Shown one piece after another: positions 36,049 to 48,474 of a DNA stretch of 64,000 nucleotides (position 1 is its first letter; each line of letters starts with the position of its first letter). Below the pieces are notes generated by a model that saw only the letters and a list, made by a program, of their open reading frames with translations, did no database searches and had not been told where the DNA came from. Both the position numbers and the translations under genes were made by a program. Where the stretch lies: assembly GCA_016776605.1 (NCBI GenBank), contig JADHTB010000008.1, forward strand, positions 1 to 64,000, given 5' to 3'. The stretch comes from Alphaproteobacteria bacterium. Lineage in GTDB: Bacteria; Pseudomonadota; Alphaproteobacteria; GCA-2731375.

Positions 36049-37161
36049 ATGTCCGAAGCCGCCGAAATTGCGGGCGCACCAGACGCAGACGCGGAAGAGA
36101 CCGAGGCAGTCACCCGGTCAGCCGCGCATTCCCAGGCCATTGATCAGGCCCTGGACGAAGGTGATCGCGACTCTCTTCATACGCTTCCCCTTGCCTTGTT
36201 GCCGTTGAATATTCCATCCCTGGCGCGGGCGAAAATGCTCAAAGACAGCCATATGAAAAGCATGGTGGAAATGTTCAATTCCGGCAAGGCCGGCAGCGGC
36301 CGCATGGAAGTGGAGGGTTTACCAAACGTCTTTGAAGATTCCGACGAATTCAAGGCTGATCTTGAAATTTTGCAGCATATGGAACTGCTGCACAGCTATG
36401 ACGTCTATAGCTTGCGCATCGAGTTACGCCGGCTGGGCATTCCCATTAAAGATCAGGCTGGCTTGCAATTGTCGGAACGCAAGGCCAAGGAATTAACCGT
36501 CTATATGACAGAGTTTACCCGGCCGCTTATCCAGCAGATTTATGGCGGTTCCGATGCCGAAATCGAAAGCATGGACCAGTTACTGTCTATGTTTAAAACG
36601 CCTGACAAGAGTGAGGCGATTAAGAAACTCAGAATGATCGCCGAAAAGTTGGGCATCCCGTTAGGTGAAGTACCAAGTTTTCTAGAAGAATATGGCGATG
36701 TCTTCCTGTCTCTGGCCTACTACAAGGGCGCGTTGGACGAAATCATTCCACGGGTCACCGCGTTCCTTGATGAACTGGAAGAAATTAATGGGAACTTCCA
36801 GGTTCGCCAGATGCCGCGTTTCGAAGAAACCTGCAAAACCCTGCAGATGCGTTTCAACGACATTACCGCATCCATCACCGGGCGCTTTGAAAGTTTTGAC
36901 CGTAATTCCAAAACCCTGTGGGACAACATCAACGCCGAATCCTTTCAGTCCATGAAGGACATGATCGAGGCGCATTACGTCACCATTGGCGGCGTTCTAT
37001 GCGGCCTGATGGTCAAAATGGACGCCTGGGACGAGAAATTCGCCCGTGGCCGCGGCGGCCCCATCTCAAAGGCCGATTTCATCATGTCCGAGATGCGCAT
37101 GGGCATGAATTACATTTACGAAATTGAAAAATCCGCGCCCTCCACCCGGGAACTGGGCTAG
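36049..37161 (+). CDS. Conserved-looking helical protein of unknown function
   Basis: A 370-residue soluble protein I do not recognise. The first 40 residues are acidic, Ala/Glu-rich and probably disordered. The rest is predicted largely helical, with repeated long amphipathic stretches (for example DLEILQHMELLHSYDVYSL, about 108-126) and no signal peptide or membrane segment. LPLALLPLNIP near residue 47 could be a docking motif. The ATG at 36049 directly follows GAGAGAG; a GTG five codons earlier is possible. The AT-rich 156-bp upstream region likely carries its promoter. It converges with the cupin-thiolase operon. No function is proposed. Confidence 0.8.
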   Translation: MSEAAEIAGAPDADAEETEAVTRSAAHSQAIDQALDEGDRDSLHTLPLALLPLNIPSLARAKMLKDSHMKSMVEMFNSGKAGSGRMEVEGLPNVFEDSDEFKADLEILQHMELLHSYDVYSLRIELRRLGIPIKDQAGLQLSERKAKELTVYMTEFTRPLIQQIYGGSDAEIESMDQLLSMFKTPDKSEAIKKLRMIAEKLGIPLGEVPSFLEEYGDVFLSLAYYKGALDEIIPRVTAFLDELEEINGNFQVRQMPRFEETCKTLQMRFNDITASITGRFESFDRNSKTLWDNINAESFQSMKDMIEAHYVTIGGVLCGLMVKMDAWDEKFARGRGGPISKADFIMSEMRMGMNYIYEIEKSAPSTRELG

Positions 37162-37207
37162 CCTGGATCTGTCCTGACAACGATCCAAAGCGCTGACGGT
37201 CGAAACA

Positions 37208-37660
37208 TTAGAGTGCGTTGGCGGTCGCCCCACCCCAGAATTCCTGCCAATCCTGCGCCAGCATGTCCGTCGCGGTACCGTCTGCTGCAAAGAATTTGTT
37301 GGGCAATTGAAAGACCGCCAGCATCAGGCCGCCGTTCGGCGTACCCGCTTGATGGCGGCTGCCGGCGGGACGCCAGACGAAATTACCGGCACTGCACGTA
37401 CCTTCGCCACAGACCAGCGCGCCTTCTATGACAAAAGTCTGTTCGATCTGCACATGCTCGTGATCAGGCAATACGGCGCCCGGCGCCATTTTCAATAAAA
37501 CCGTCAGCAATCCGGTGCGCCGGTCCACCAACAAGGTCTTTGCCTCCACCCCAGGGTAGCGGGTTTTCTCCCACGGCATCGTATGGGTTTCAACGAAGCG
37601 CGAGGCCATTGGCCCCAATCCTTCGTGGTTCGTGGCATTGGGTGTGATTGCCGTGGTCAT
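37208..37660 (-). CDS. ChrR-type cupin domain protein
   Basis: A 150-residue protein with one cupin barrel. LPDHEHVQIEQTFVIEG (about residues 66-82) supplies the two histidines and Glu of cupin motif 1, and GNFVWRPAGSRHQ the motif-2 histidine. It resembles the cupin half of ChrR anti-sigma factors or acetylacetone dioxygenase-like proteins. Metal binding is likely; the reaction is unknown. Its ATG overlaps the stop of the OB-fold gene (ATGA), so it ends the long leftward operon. Confidence 0.82.
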   Translation of the reverse strand: MTTAITPNATNHEGLGPMASRFVETHTMPWEKTRYPGVEAKTLLVDRRTGLLTVLLKMAPGAVLPDHEHVQIEQTFVIEGALVCGEGTCSAGNFVWRPAGSRHQAGTPNGGLMLAVFQLPNKFFAADGTATDMLAQDWQEFWGGATANAL

Positions 37661-38079
37661 GCTGCCTCCACCAGAGTAAATTTGGGTAATGTTATATCGT
37701 CTGTCACCGCATCGAAAGTGACCCGCACCGCCCCATCCACGGCGATCCGGCTGAGATCGTCAGTGACGATATTACTCATCATTCTAGGGCCTTCCGCCAG
37801 TTCAATGATAGCGATGGCATAGGGCGCATCATCCTTGAAGGCCGGGCCGGCGCCACGGTGGGCGATGGTAAAGCTGTAGATTACGCCATCGCCCGATGCA
37901 TCAACCCAGGTCCAGTTTTCCGACCGGCAATGGGGGCAAAGGGCGCGGGGCAGGAAATGGTATTGGCCGCAATCATTGCATTTGGGCAGCCGCAGCCTGC
38001 CCGCCCTGGCACCATCCCAGAAGGGTTGGGTTTCAAGATCGGGCATCGGCAGTGGCTTGCCATAGGGCTTTTCACTCAT
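37657..38079 (-). CDS. DUF35 OB-fold/zinc-ribbon protein
   Basis: A 140-residue protein with an N-terminal zinc ribbon (CNDCGQYHFLPRALCPHC, about residues 36-53; four cysteines in two CxxC pairs) and a C-terminal OB fold. This is the DUF35/DUF4387-type acyl-CoA-associated family. Such proteins pair with thiolase-like enzymes, as in steroid side-chain aldolase and hydroxymethylglutaryl-CoA pathways. Here it lies three bases after a thiolase-like gene and is coupled to the cupin. A complex with the adjacent thiolase-like protein is inferred from known pairs. Confidence 0.9.
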   Translation of the reverse strand: MSEKPYGKPLPMPDLETQPFWDGARAGRLRLPKCNDCGQYHFLPRALCPHCRSENWTWVDASGDGVIYSFTIAHRGAGPAFKDDAPYAIAIIELAEGPRMMSNIVTDDLSRIAVDGAVRVTFDAVTDDITLPKFTLVEAA

Positions 38080-38082
38080 GCT

Positions 38083-39255
38083 CTACTCCCTGGATAGAAT
38101 GACCGTGGCGCCGCTGGACAAGGTACCACCCGTACCATGTACCAGGGCCAGTTCCGCATCCACCACCTGCCGGTCACCGCATTCACCGCGCAATTGCCGC
38201 ACCGCCTCGATCAACAGGAAGATGCCGTACATACCCGGATGGGCATAGGAAAGTCCGCCGCCGTTGGTGTTCATGGGGAAATCACCACCCGGCGCGGTGC
38301 GCTGATTGGCAACGAAGGCGCCACCTTCACCGGGCGCACAAAAGCCCAACGCCTCGAGGCTCAACAATACGGTAATCGTAAAGCTGTCATAGATTTCCAC
38401 CACATCCATATCCCGCGGGCCCATACCCGCCTTGCGGTAGGCCTCCGCACCGGCCCGTTCGGCGCACGTAAGGCGGGCCAGATCGGGCATTTCAGGGATA
38501 CTCAAATGCGTGGCGCATTCGCCATAGCCGCGCACGGCAACGGGACGTTTTGCCAGATCGCGGGCCCGCTCCGCCGTGGTCATGACAATGGCGCCGCCGC
38601 CATCGGTCACCAGACAGCAATCGAACAAATGCAGGGGATCGGCGATCATCGGCGAGGCCAGGACATCCGCGACGCTCATGGGCTCGCGCATCATGGCGGC
38701 GGGGTTCAGGCGGGCCCATTGCCGCGTCGCCACGGCGACCTCGGCCAACTGCTCCGCCGTGGTGCCGTATTCATGCATGTGCCGCCGTGCGGCAAGGGCA
38801 TAAGCGCCAACAGGCGCGGGCATGCCCCAGGGCGTTTCGAATTGCAGGTCGAACCAGTTTGGCCTGCCACCAAGGCTGCGCCCGCCGCCCGAGCGTTGAT
38901 CGCTGCCATAGAGGATCAACGCGACCTCGCAGGCGCCGGCCTCCAGCGCCATGGCCGCATGCCCCACATGCATCTCGAACGAGGAGCCGCCGGCATTGGT
39001 GTTATCCAGGTAACGGGGCTGCAGGTTGAGATATTCGGCCATGGCGAGAGCGGACATACTGCCCGGCCGGGGCATCCCCCAACTACCGGCAACCAGCAGA
39101 CCGTCAACATCATCCATGCCCAACCCGGCTTCGGCCAGGGCATCGCGCGCCGCCCGGGCCTGGATTTGCATGACCGTGGCGCCGCCGGGCACCCGCCCCT
39201 TTTCCAATGGTGTATCGGCGATACCGACGATACAGGCTCTATTCCGTGGCGTCAT
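38083..39255 (-). CDS. Thiolase-like protein (SCP2/Ltp-type) lacking the usual active-site cysteine
   Basis: A 390-residue thiolase-fold protein. EAGLGMDDVDGLLVAGS (about residues 42-58) and the C-terminal NTNGGGLSYAHPG and HGTGGTLSSGA blocks are characteristic of the SCP2-like, non-degradative branch. Where thiolases carry the nucleophilic cysteine, this protein reads NAGGSSFEMHV (near residues 87-97), and the usual C-terminal Cys-Gly-Gly-Gly motif is replaced by HGTGG. This suggests aldol/retro-aldol or other CoA chemistry instead of thiolysis. Together with the DUF35 protein it forms a likely two-component enzyme. Confidence 0.85.
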   Translation of the reverse strand: MTPRNRACIVGIADTPLEKGRVPGGATVMQIQARAARDALAEAGLGMDDVDGLLVAGSWGMPRPGSMSALAMAEYLNLQPRYLDNTNAGGSSFEMHVGHAAMALEAGACEVALILYGSDQRSGGGRSLGGRPNWFDLQFETPWGMPAPVGAYALAARRHMHEYGTTAEQLAEVAVATRQWARLNPAAMMREPMSVADVLASPMIADPLHLFDCCLVTDGGGAIVMTTAERARDLAKRPVAVRGYGECATHLSIPEMPDLARLTCAERAGAEAYRKAGMGPRDMDVVEIYDSFTITVLLSLEALGFCAPGEGGAFVANQRTAPGGDFPMNTNGGGLSYAHPGMYGIFLLIEAVRQLRGECGDRQVVDAELALVHGTGGTLSSGATVILSRE

Positions 39256-39260
39256 GGGGT

Positions 39261-43761
<4,501 letters not shown>

Positions 43762-43770
43762 GCAAGTGCC

Positions 43771-44619
43771 CTAAAATACGGAGTCCCATACGCGGTCATA
43801 CCAGGGTCGTTCCGCCTCGACTGATCGCTGATCCTCGCCGGTCAGCAACGCATAGCTATCCAGATACCATTCACTGCCCGGATAATTATGCCCCAGCATG
43901 GCAGCGGAATTTCGCGCCTCGTCCTGCAGGCCCAGGGACAAATAAGCCTCTGTTAAACGGTGCAAGGCCTCCGGCACATGGCTGGTCGTCTGGTAAAGCC
44001 TGATAACATGGCGGAACCGGTTGATCGCGGCGGCATAGTCGCGCCGTTCCAGATAATAGCGCCCGATTTCCATTTCCTTACCAGCCAGATGATCGCGGGC
44101 CAGATCGATCTTCAGCCGGGCATCGCGGGCATATTCGCTGTTGGGAAATCGATCCACGATCTCGCGCAAGGCATCGAGAGCCTGTTCGGTAATCTTTTGT
44201 TCCCGCCCTATGTCGGCGATCTGTTCATAATAGCTGATGGCGATCAGGTAATAGGCATAGGGCGCATCGCGATTGCCGGGATGCAATTGCAGGAAGCGCC
44301 GGGCGGTGAGAATTGCCCCGTCATAATTGTTGACCAGATATTGTGAATAGGCCGCCATCAATTGTGATTTGCGGGCCCAGACAGAATAGGGATGTTGACG
44401 CTCCACCTCATCAAAATCTTTCGCCGCCAACACCGCGTCACCGGCAAGCAATTCGTCCATGGCCTGATTGTAGATGTCTTCCACCGGACGCTCTACATAG
44501 ACCTTTTCGTCGCTGCTACAGGTCGTCAATATAAACGTCGCCGCGGCGCAGGCCAGCAGAGCGACGGCACCGCGGTGCAATCGACCAAGCATCGTCCCGC
44601 GATTAATTCCATTAGCCAT
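43771..44619 (-). CDS. bamD: Outer-membrane assembly lipoprotein BamD
   Basis: A 282-residue lipoprotein of the BAM complex that inserts beta-barrel proteins in the outer membrane. The signal peptide and lipobox (LTTC, lipid-modified cysteine near residue 34) are followed by five TPR-like repeats, including RPVEDIYNQAMDELLAGD and PYSVWARKSQLMAAYSQYL. The ATG at 44619 is used; an ATG nine codons later (44592) gives a more typical signal length and is an alternative. It leads the recN-ligA operon. In many relatives lpxC lies just upstream, but here it is not present. Confidence 0.93.
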   Translation of the reverse strand: MANGINRGTMLGRLHRGAVALLACAAATFILTTCSSDEKVYVERPVEDIYNQAMDELLAGDAVLAAKDFDEVERQHPYSVWARKSQLMAAYSQYLVNNYDGAILTARRFLQLHPGNRDAPYAYYLIAISYYEQIADIGREQKITEQALDALREIVDRFPNSEYARDARLKIDLARDHLAGKEMEIGRYYLERRDYAAAINRFRHVIRLYQTTSHVPEALHRLTEAYLSLGLQDEARNSAAMLGHNYPGSEWYLDSYALLTGEDQRSVEAERPWYDRVWDSVF

Positions 44620-45008
44620 ATGCGAAGATAACCTCAAAATTCAGTACTCTCTTGATCACGGCTATTTATAACACGTTCCAAAACCTTGGCGGACTGCCAA
44701 ATTCCAAAAAAAATTAAAAAAACTTTCCACTTGCAGTGTCAATGTAAAGAATTTGCCCTATCTTTCTCACACGTCATAAGGCATTATCCTAATGCAACTG
44801 GTGATCTTGAAAAAACAGCTACACGTTGTAAATTTGCCTTTCGATTGGGCAACATGTTACAGGGCATTAATGTTGAATAGTGCGCAAATCAGTATTGCGG
44901 CGTCAAGCTGGTGTCTGTGTAGTCAAGACAAGTTGAAACAAGATTAGCAAGTTTTAATTCAACCGGCAGGGGCATTAGATGCGCCCGCCACCAAACATCG
45001 AGGTAATT
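44620..45008. other. AT-rich intergenic region between bamD and an XRE regulator
   Basis: A 389-bp divergent gap that is clearly more A/T-rich than its surroundings. It contains poly-A stretches near 44705-44722 and two similar short segments TGTAAAGAATTTGCCC (about 44743-44757) and TGTAAATTTGCC (about 44827-44838). A 64-codon open frame is present but has no recognisable similarity or good ribosome site. The region must hold the bamD and XRE promoters and could hold the regulator's own operator. No RNA gene was recognised. Confidence 0.5.
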
Positions 45009-45389
45009 ATGGGTATACTTGCAAAACGTGTCGATGCCCATGTGGGTGGCCGCATCCGCGATCGGCGCACTGGTCTGGGATTAACCCAGGAACATTTGGC
45101 AAATGCCTTGAATATTTCATACCAACAGGTCCAGAAATACGAGACGGGCGCCAATCGTGTCAGCGCGGGCCGACTCTATGAGGTGTCTAAAATTCTGCAG
45201 TCCGAGGTCAGTTTTTTCTTTGAAGGCCTGGACGAAACCGCCGAGACCGAGCCGCTAGGCCACGGTGGCAAAAATCGCTCCACCATTGAATTGGTGCGTA
45301 ATTTCGGCGCGATCGATAACCCCTCGATCCGGGCTGCGGTTTCGGGTCTGGTCAAAAGCATAGCCAAGCCGGAATCTGAAGTCGCGTAA
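45009..45389 (+). CDS. XRE-family helix-turn-helix regulator
   Basis: A 126-residue DNA-binding protein. The N-terminal HTH (about residues 12-66) has LGLTQEHLANALNISYQQVQKYE-type helices (quoted in part), and LYEVSKILQSEVSFFFEGL closes the fold. The C-terminal half is a short helical tail ending near ESEVA. This small single-domain XRE type is abundant in alphaproteobacteria. The ATG at 45009 is chosen because the HTH similarity begins right after it; ten extra codons upstream are possible. The divergent AT-rich region suggests autoregulation or control of neighbours. Confidence 0.88.
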   Translation: MGILAKRVDAHVGGRIRDRRTGLGLTQEHLANALNISYQQVQKYETGANRVSAGRLYEVSKILQSEVSFFFEGLDETAETEPLGHGGKNRSTIELVRNFGAIDNPSIRAAVSGLVKSIAKPESEVA

Positions 45390-45568
45390 TACGCCACAGA
45401 CCTCCTTTTGCCATTGGTTTGCCTAATTGTAACCGGAATGCAGAAAATTCGGCGGCGCGCGCTGGCGGGTTTTCTTATGATATTTCGCGCGCCCGAATGG
45501 CGGCCGAGGGCGGTGTTCGGAAAGCCCACGGTCTTGCCGATAGGGCGTTGTCGTGATAGCCAACGGGT

Positions 45569-46408
45569 ATGCAGAATAAACAAATAAGTGCCGCCAATCG
45601 CAATGCACCGGGCCGTAGCGCCGGGGCGCCCAGGGGTGTCGTCGTCATTGTCAGCAACTTCAATGATGACGAAAACCATGCCAGCCACCGGGTTGGCGAC
45701 CGCTATGTAGTCGCGGTGCGGGAAATTTGCGATGCCTTGCCTTTGATGCTGCCGGCGCTGGGTAGCGGCGCGGATTTGGCTACCCTGCTGGACAATATCG
45801 ATGGCGTCATCCTGACGGGGGGCGCCTCGAACGTGAACCCGCATTACTACGGTGGTGGCGAGGCCCGGGATACATCCCTGCTGGATGCCCGCCGCGATGG
45901 CGTTGCCCTGGAGCTGGTGTCCGCCTGCGTGGAACGCAACGTACCCCTGTTCGGCATTTGCCGCGGCATTCAAGAGATGAACGTCGCCCTGGGTGGCAGT
46001 TTGCACCAATATATGCATGAGCTACCTAGCCATTTCGATCACCGCCGGCCCCGGGAGAGACCCATATCGGTAGCGCTCGGGGCCCGTCAGCGCATCACCC
46101 TGACGCCGGGCGGTATCCTACAAGGCCTGGCCAACGGCGCCAGGCAGGTTATGGTCAATACCTTGCACGCCCAAGGCATTGATCGTCTGGCAGAACCTTT
46201 AGTGGTTGAGGCAGTCGCCGATGACGGTACCATCGAGGCCGTGCGACTGGCCGAATCGCCTACCTTTACCCTCGGTGTGCAATGGCACGCCGAATACCGG
46301 ACCTCTGAACACCCCCTCTACCGCGCCCTGTTCGCTGCCTTTGGTGAGGCGGTGGCCGTTCATGCGAGGACGCGGACGAAGGCGGCCGGCATGGGCCGGG
46401 TGGCTTGA
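45569..46408 (+). CDS. Class I glutamine amidotransferase (gamma-glutamyl-GABA hydrolase family, PuuD-like)
   Basis: A 279-residue peptidase C26 family protein. GVILTGGASNVNPHYYG (about 87-103), the nucleophile elbow FGICRGIQEMN with the catalytic cysteine near residue 133, and VQWHAEY with the catalytic histidine near 238 form the set. Members hydrolyse gamma-glutamyl-GABA in putrescine catabolism or related amides. The start at 45569 has no strong ribosome site. The next gene, a GNAT acetyltransferase, overlaps its stop. Confidence 0.9.
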   Translation: MQNKQISAANRNAPGRSAGAPRGVVVIVSNFNDDENHASHRVGDRYVVAVREICDALPLMLPALGSGADLATLLDNIDGVILTGGASNVNPHYYGGGEARDTSLLDARRDGVALELVSACVERNVPLFGICRGIQEMNVALGGSLHQYMHELPSHFDHRRPRERPISVALGARQRITLTPGGILQGLANGARQVMVNTLHAQGIDRLAEPLVVEAVADDGTIEAVRLAESPTFTLGVQWHAEYRTSEHPLYRALFAAFGEAVAVHARTRTKAAGMGRVA

Positions 46409-46941
46409 CGGCGAAACTGGAAATTCGCCCCGTCGCCGATTTTGACATGGCGGCAATTCAGAATATTTACGCCCACCATGTCCTGCACGGTCTGGCATCC
46501 TGGGAACTAGAGCCGCCGGACGTGGCAGAGTTGACGGCCCGCCGCGATGGCATCGTGAAAGGTGGCTATCCTTATGTCGTCGCCATATTGGACGGGCATT
46601 TGGCAGGTTACGCCTATGCTGGACCCTACAGATACCGTCCGGCCTATCGTTTTACGGTGGAAAATACGGTCTACCTGCACCCCGATCAGCAGGGAAAGGC
46701 TATTGCCCGGCCACTGTTGCAACGGGTCATTGATGAATGCACCGCCCGCGGCTACCGCCAGATGATTGCCGTGATTGGTGACAGTGGCAACCGGGCTTCG
46801 ATCCGATTCCATCAAAAAATGGGCTTTCGCCAAATCGGCCTGATTGAAGGTATCGGTTGGAAAGCCGGACGCTGGCTGGATTCCGTCATGATGCAGCTTA
46901 GTCTGGGGCCGGGCAATACGGCACCACCGCAAGCAAATTAG
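46405..46941 (+). CDS. GNAT acetyltransferase, phosphinothricin N-acetyltransferase-like
   Basis: A 178-residue GNAT protein. IYAHHVLHGLASWELEPPD (residues 21-39) and the acetyl-CoA site HPDQQGKAIARPLLQRVID match the PAT/YncA subgroup, which acetylates phosphinothricin-like or methionine-sulfone amines. The Q/RxxGxG/A loop is slightly altered (QQGKAI). The start is TTG and overlaps the upstream stop (TTGA), which suggests coupling. An internal ATG 15 codons in is a less likely start because it would remove the first strand. Confidence 0.82.
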   Translation: MTAKLEIRPVADFDMAAIQNIYAHHVLHGLASWELEPPDVAELTARRDGIVKGGYPYVVAILDGHLAGYAYAGPYRYRPAYRFTVENTVYLHPDQQGKAIARPLLQRVIDECTARGYRQMIAVIGDSGNRASIRFHQKMGFRQIGLIEGIGWKAGRWLDSVMMQLSLGPGNTAPPQAN

Positions 46942-46951
46942 AATTGAATTA

Positions 46952-46981
46952 ATCAGATCAGACCGGATCAGATCAGACTGG
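46952..46981. repeat. Two tandem 15-bp repeats
   Basis: ATCAGATCAGACCGG (46952-46966) is followed directly by ATCAGATCAGACTGG (46967-46981), differing at one base. Each unit also contains a doubled ATCAG. The second unit reaches into the last codons of the EamA gene whose stop is at 46973, so the duplication lies at the convergent 3' ends. Confidence 0.75.
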
Positions 46982-47884
46982 GCGTCTTTTCAAGGTTGAG
47001 GCGAGGTTGACGGCAAGGGCGCCGATGATAAGGCCAAGGGCGGTCCATTCGCGCCAGCCAATTGCTTCGTCCAGCAGCCAGACGCTGCTCAGGACACCGA
47101 CCACCGGAACCGCCATGGCGCCGATGCCCGAAACCGTGGCAGGAAACGCGGCAATGACGCGAAACCAGGAAAAATATGCCAGGGCGTTCGCGATAAAGAC
47201 CAGATAGGCAATGGCCAGCCAACTTTCCCCGGTGATGGCTGGCAGCGAAAATTTGGCATCGCTGACAGCCCAGATCAGGGATATCGGAACCAGGGCGATA
47301 ACCAGCTGCCATCCCGCCAACACAGTCATATCATTCTGCCAGCTCCGGCGTTTCATCCAGACAATGCCCAGGCCAAAGGCAACGGCGGAAAGCAGCGTCA
47401 GGCCCGCGCCTAAAGGGGCATTTCGAAGATGCGATAAATCCTGTCCGACCAGAACCCCCAGTCCCACCAGGCCCAGGCCCAAGGCCACGATGCGTGGCCA
47501 GGTCAACCGTTCACCCAGAAGGAATACCGCAAAAATACTGGCCCATAGCGGCATGGTATAAACAATGACCGAGGTGCGCCCGGCGCTGAGTAGTTGGATG
47601 CCATAGGTCATGCAGATCTGGAATATGGCCATATTGCACAGCGCTGCGATGATCAGGTCGGGCCAATGGCTTCGCGGCACGGCGAGCGAGGCGCCCTGCA
47701 ATCGGGCCAACAACAGCAACGCGACGGCCGCACCGAACATGACGACCAGACGGCTGCTCCAGACATCCAGCGACGTCAGCACGAACGCCGTCACCGGGTA
47801 GCTGAAGCCCCAGCTCAACCAGGTAACAACCAACAGAAAATAGCCAAGTTGGGGTGATACGCTTACATTTTCCCTGCCTGCCAA
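46973..47884 (-). CDS. EamA/DMT-family permease
   Basis: A 303-residue membrane protein with ten hydrophobic segments in two EamA repeats (LGYFLLVVTWLSWGFSYPV at the start, VVMFGAAVALLLLARLQG in repeat one, and VSGIGAMAVPVVGVLSSVWLLDEAI in repeat two, quoted in part). It probably exports a small metabolite. The frame starts with TTG at 47884, 15 bases after the MarR gene, and no better start codon is available before the first membrane segment. Cotranscription with marR suggests efflux controlled by that regulator. Confidence 0.84.
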   Translation of the reverse strand: MAGRENVSVSPQLGYFLLVVTWLSWGFSYPVTAFVLTSLDVWSSRLVVMFGAAVALLLLARLQGASLAVPRSHWPDLIIAALCNMAIFQICMTYGIQLLSAGRTSVIVYTMPLWASIFAVFLLGERLTWPRIVALGLGLVGLGVLVGQDLSHLRNAPLGAGLTLLSAVAFGLGIVWMKRRSWQNDMTVLAGWQLVIALVPISLIWAVSDAKFSLPAITGESWLAIAYLVFIANALAYFSWFRVIAAFPATVSGIGAMAVPVVGVLSSVWLLDEAIGWREWTALGLIIGALAVNLASTLKRRPV

Positions 47885-47899
47885 ATCGAATGATCCAGG

Positions 47900-48361
47900 C
47901 TAGCGGCTCAGCCGCGACAACAGGGCCTTTAGTTGCTTTTGTTCCGCCGGGTTCAGGTCCTGGGCGATACGTCTTTCATGCGCCTCGACCAAACTCCGGG
48001 CGTGCTGCAAAAGCGTCACCCCCTGATCCGACAGACACAGGGCATAAGAGCGCCGGTCGGCCGGCACCGGCGCGCGCTCCACCAGGCCGCGCTTTTCCAG
48101 GCGATCAATCACCCCCACCACCGTCGAGCGGTCGATGCCCAGAGCCTTGCCCAGACGGGTCTGATTCAGGCCGGAATTCGCCTGGATCAGAACCAGAACG
48201 CCAAACTGTCCCGGCGTAATATTGCAATCCTTCAGGCTTTCGGAAAAATTCTGGAACACAGCCGTCTGGGCGCGGCGCAGATTATAACCGATCAAGCCGG
48301 GCAGCAGATCATAGTCATAGTCGTCGCCGGCCGGGCTGGGGCTGATTTTTACATTGTTCAT
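47900..48361 (-). CDS. MarR-family transcriptional regulator
   Basis: A 153-residue winged-helix regulator. LGKALGIDRSTVVGVIDRLEKRGLVER (about 81-107) is the recognition helix and wing, and the long C-terminal helix ends in LKALLSRL. MarR proteins often sense aromatic ligands. It is divergent from the reductase of the gentisate group and followed by a permease, so it is a good candidate regulator of both. An inverted repeat lies in the divergent gap. Confidence 0.9.
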   Translation of the reverse strand: MNNVKISPSPAGDDYDYDLLPGLIGYNLRRAQTAVFQNFSESLKDCNITPGQFGVLVLIQANSGLNQTRLGKALGIDRSTVVGVIDRLEKRGLVERAPVPADRRSYALCLSDQGVTLLQHARSLVEAHERRIAQDLNPAEQKQLKALLSRLSR

Positions 48362-48405
48362 AGAATGGCGAGGCTAGGACACTTCACCGAAAGGAGAAAG
48401 CAAAT

Positions 48406-48435
48406 TTGTGCACCAGCGCACATTCGGACTATATA
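48406..48435 (+). promoter_or_regulatory. Candidate promoter with MarR-type operator for the gentisate group
   Basis: TTGTGC (48406-48411) and TATATA (48430-48435) are spaced 18 bp and point rightward to the reductase gene. The inverted repeat TGTGC-N6-GCACA (48407-48422) overlaps the -35 element, as expected for a repressor site. Assigned by consensus and position only. Confidence 0.4.
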
Positions 48436-48474
48436 GATCACATGGGTTTCTGACTGACGTTTGTCGAGCAGACT

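Noticed and set aside
44686..44880. A 64-codon open frame in the AT-rich gap before the XRE regulator
   Set aside because: The product has no recognisable similarity, its composition is like non-coding DNA, and no ribosome site precedes it.
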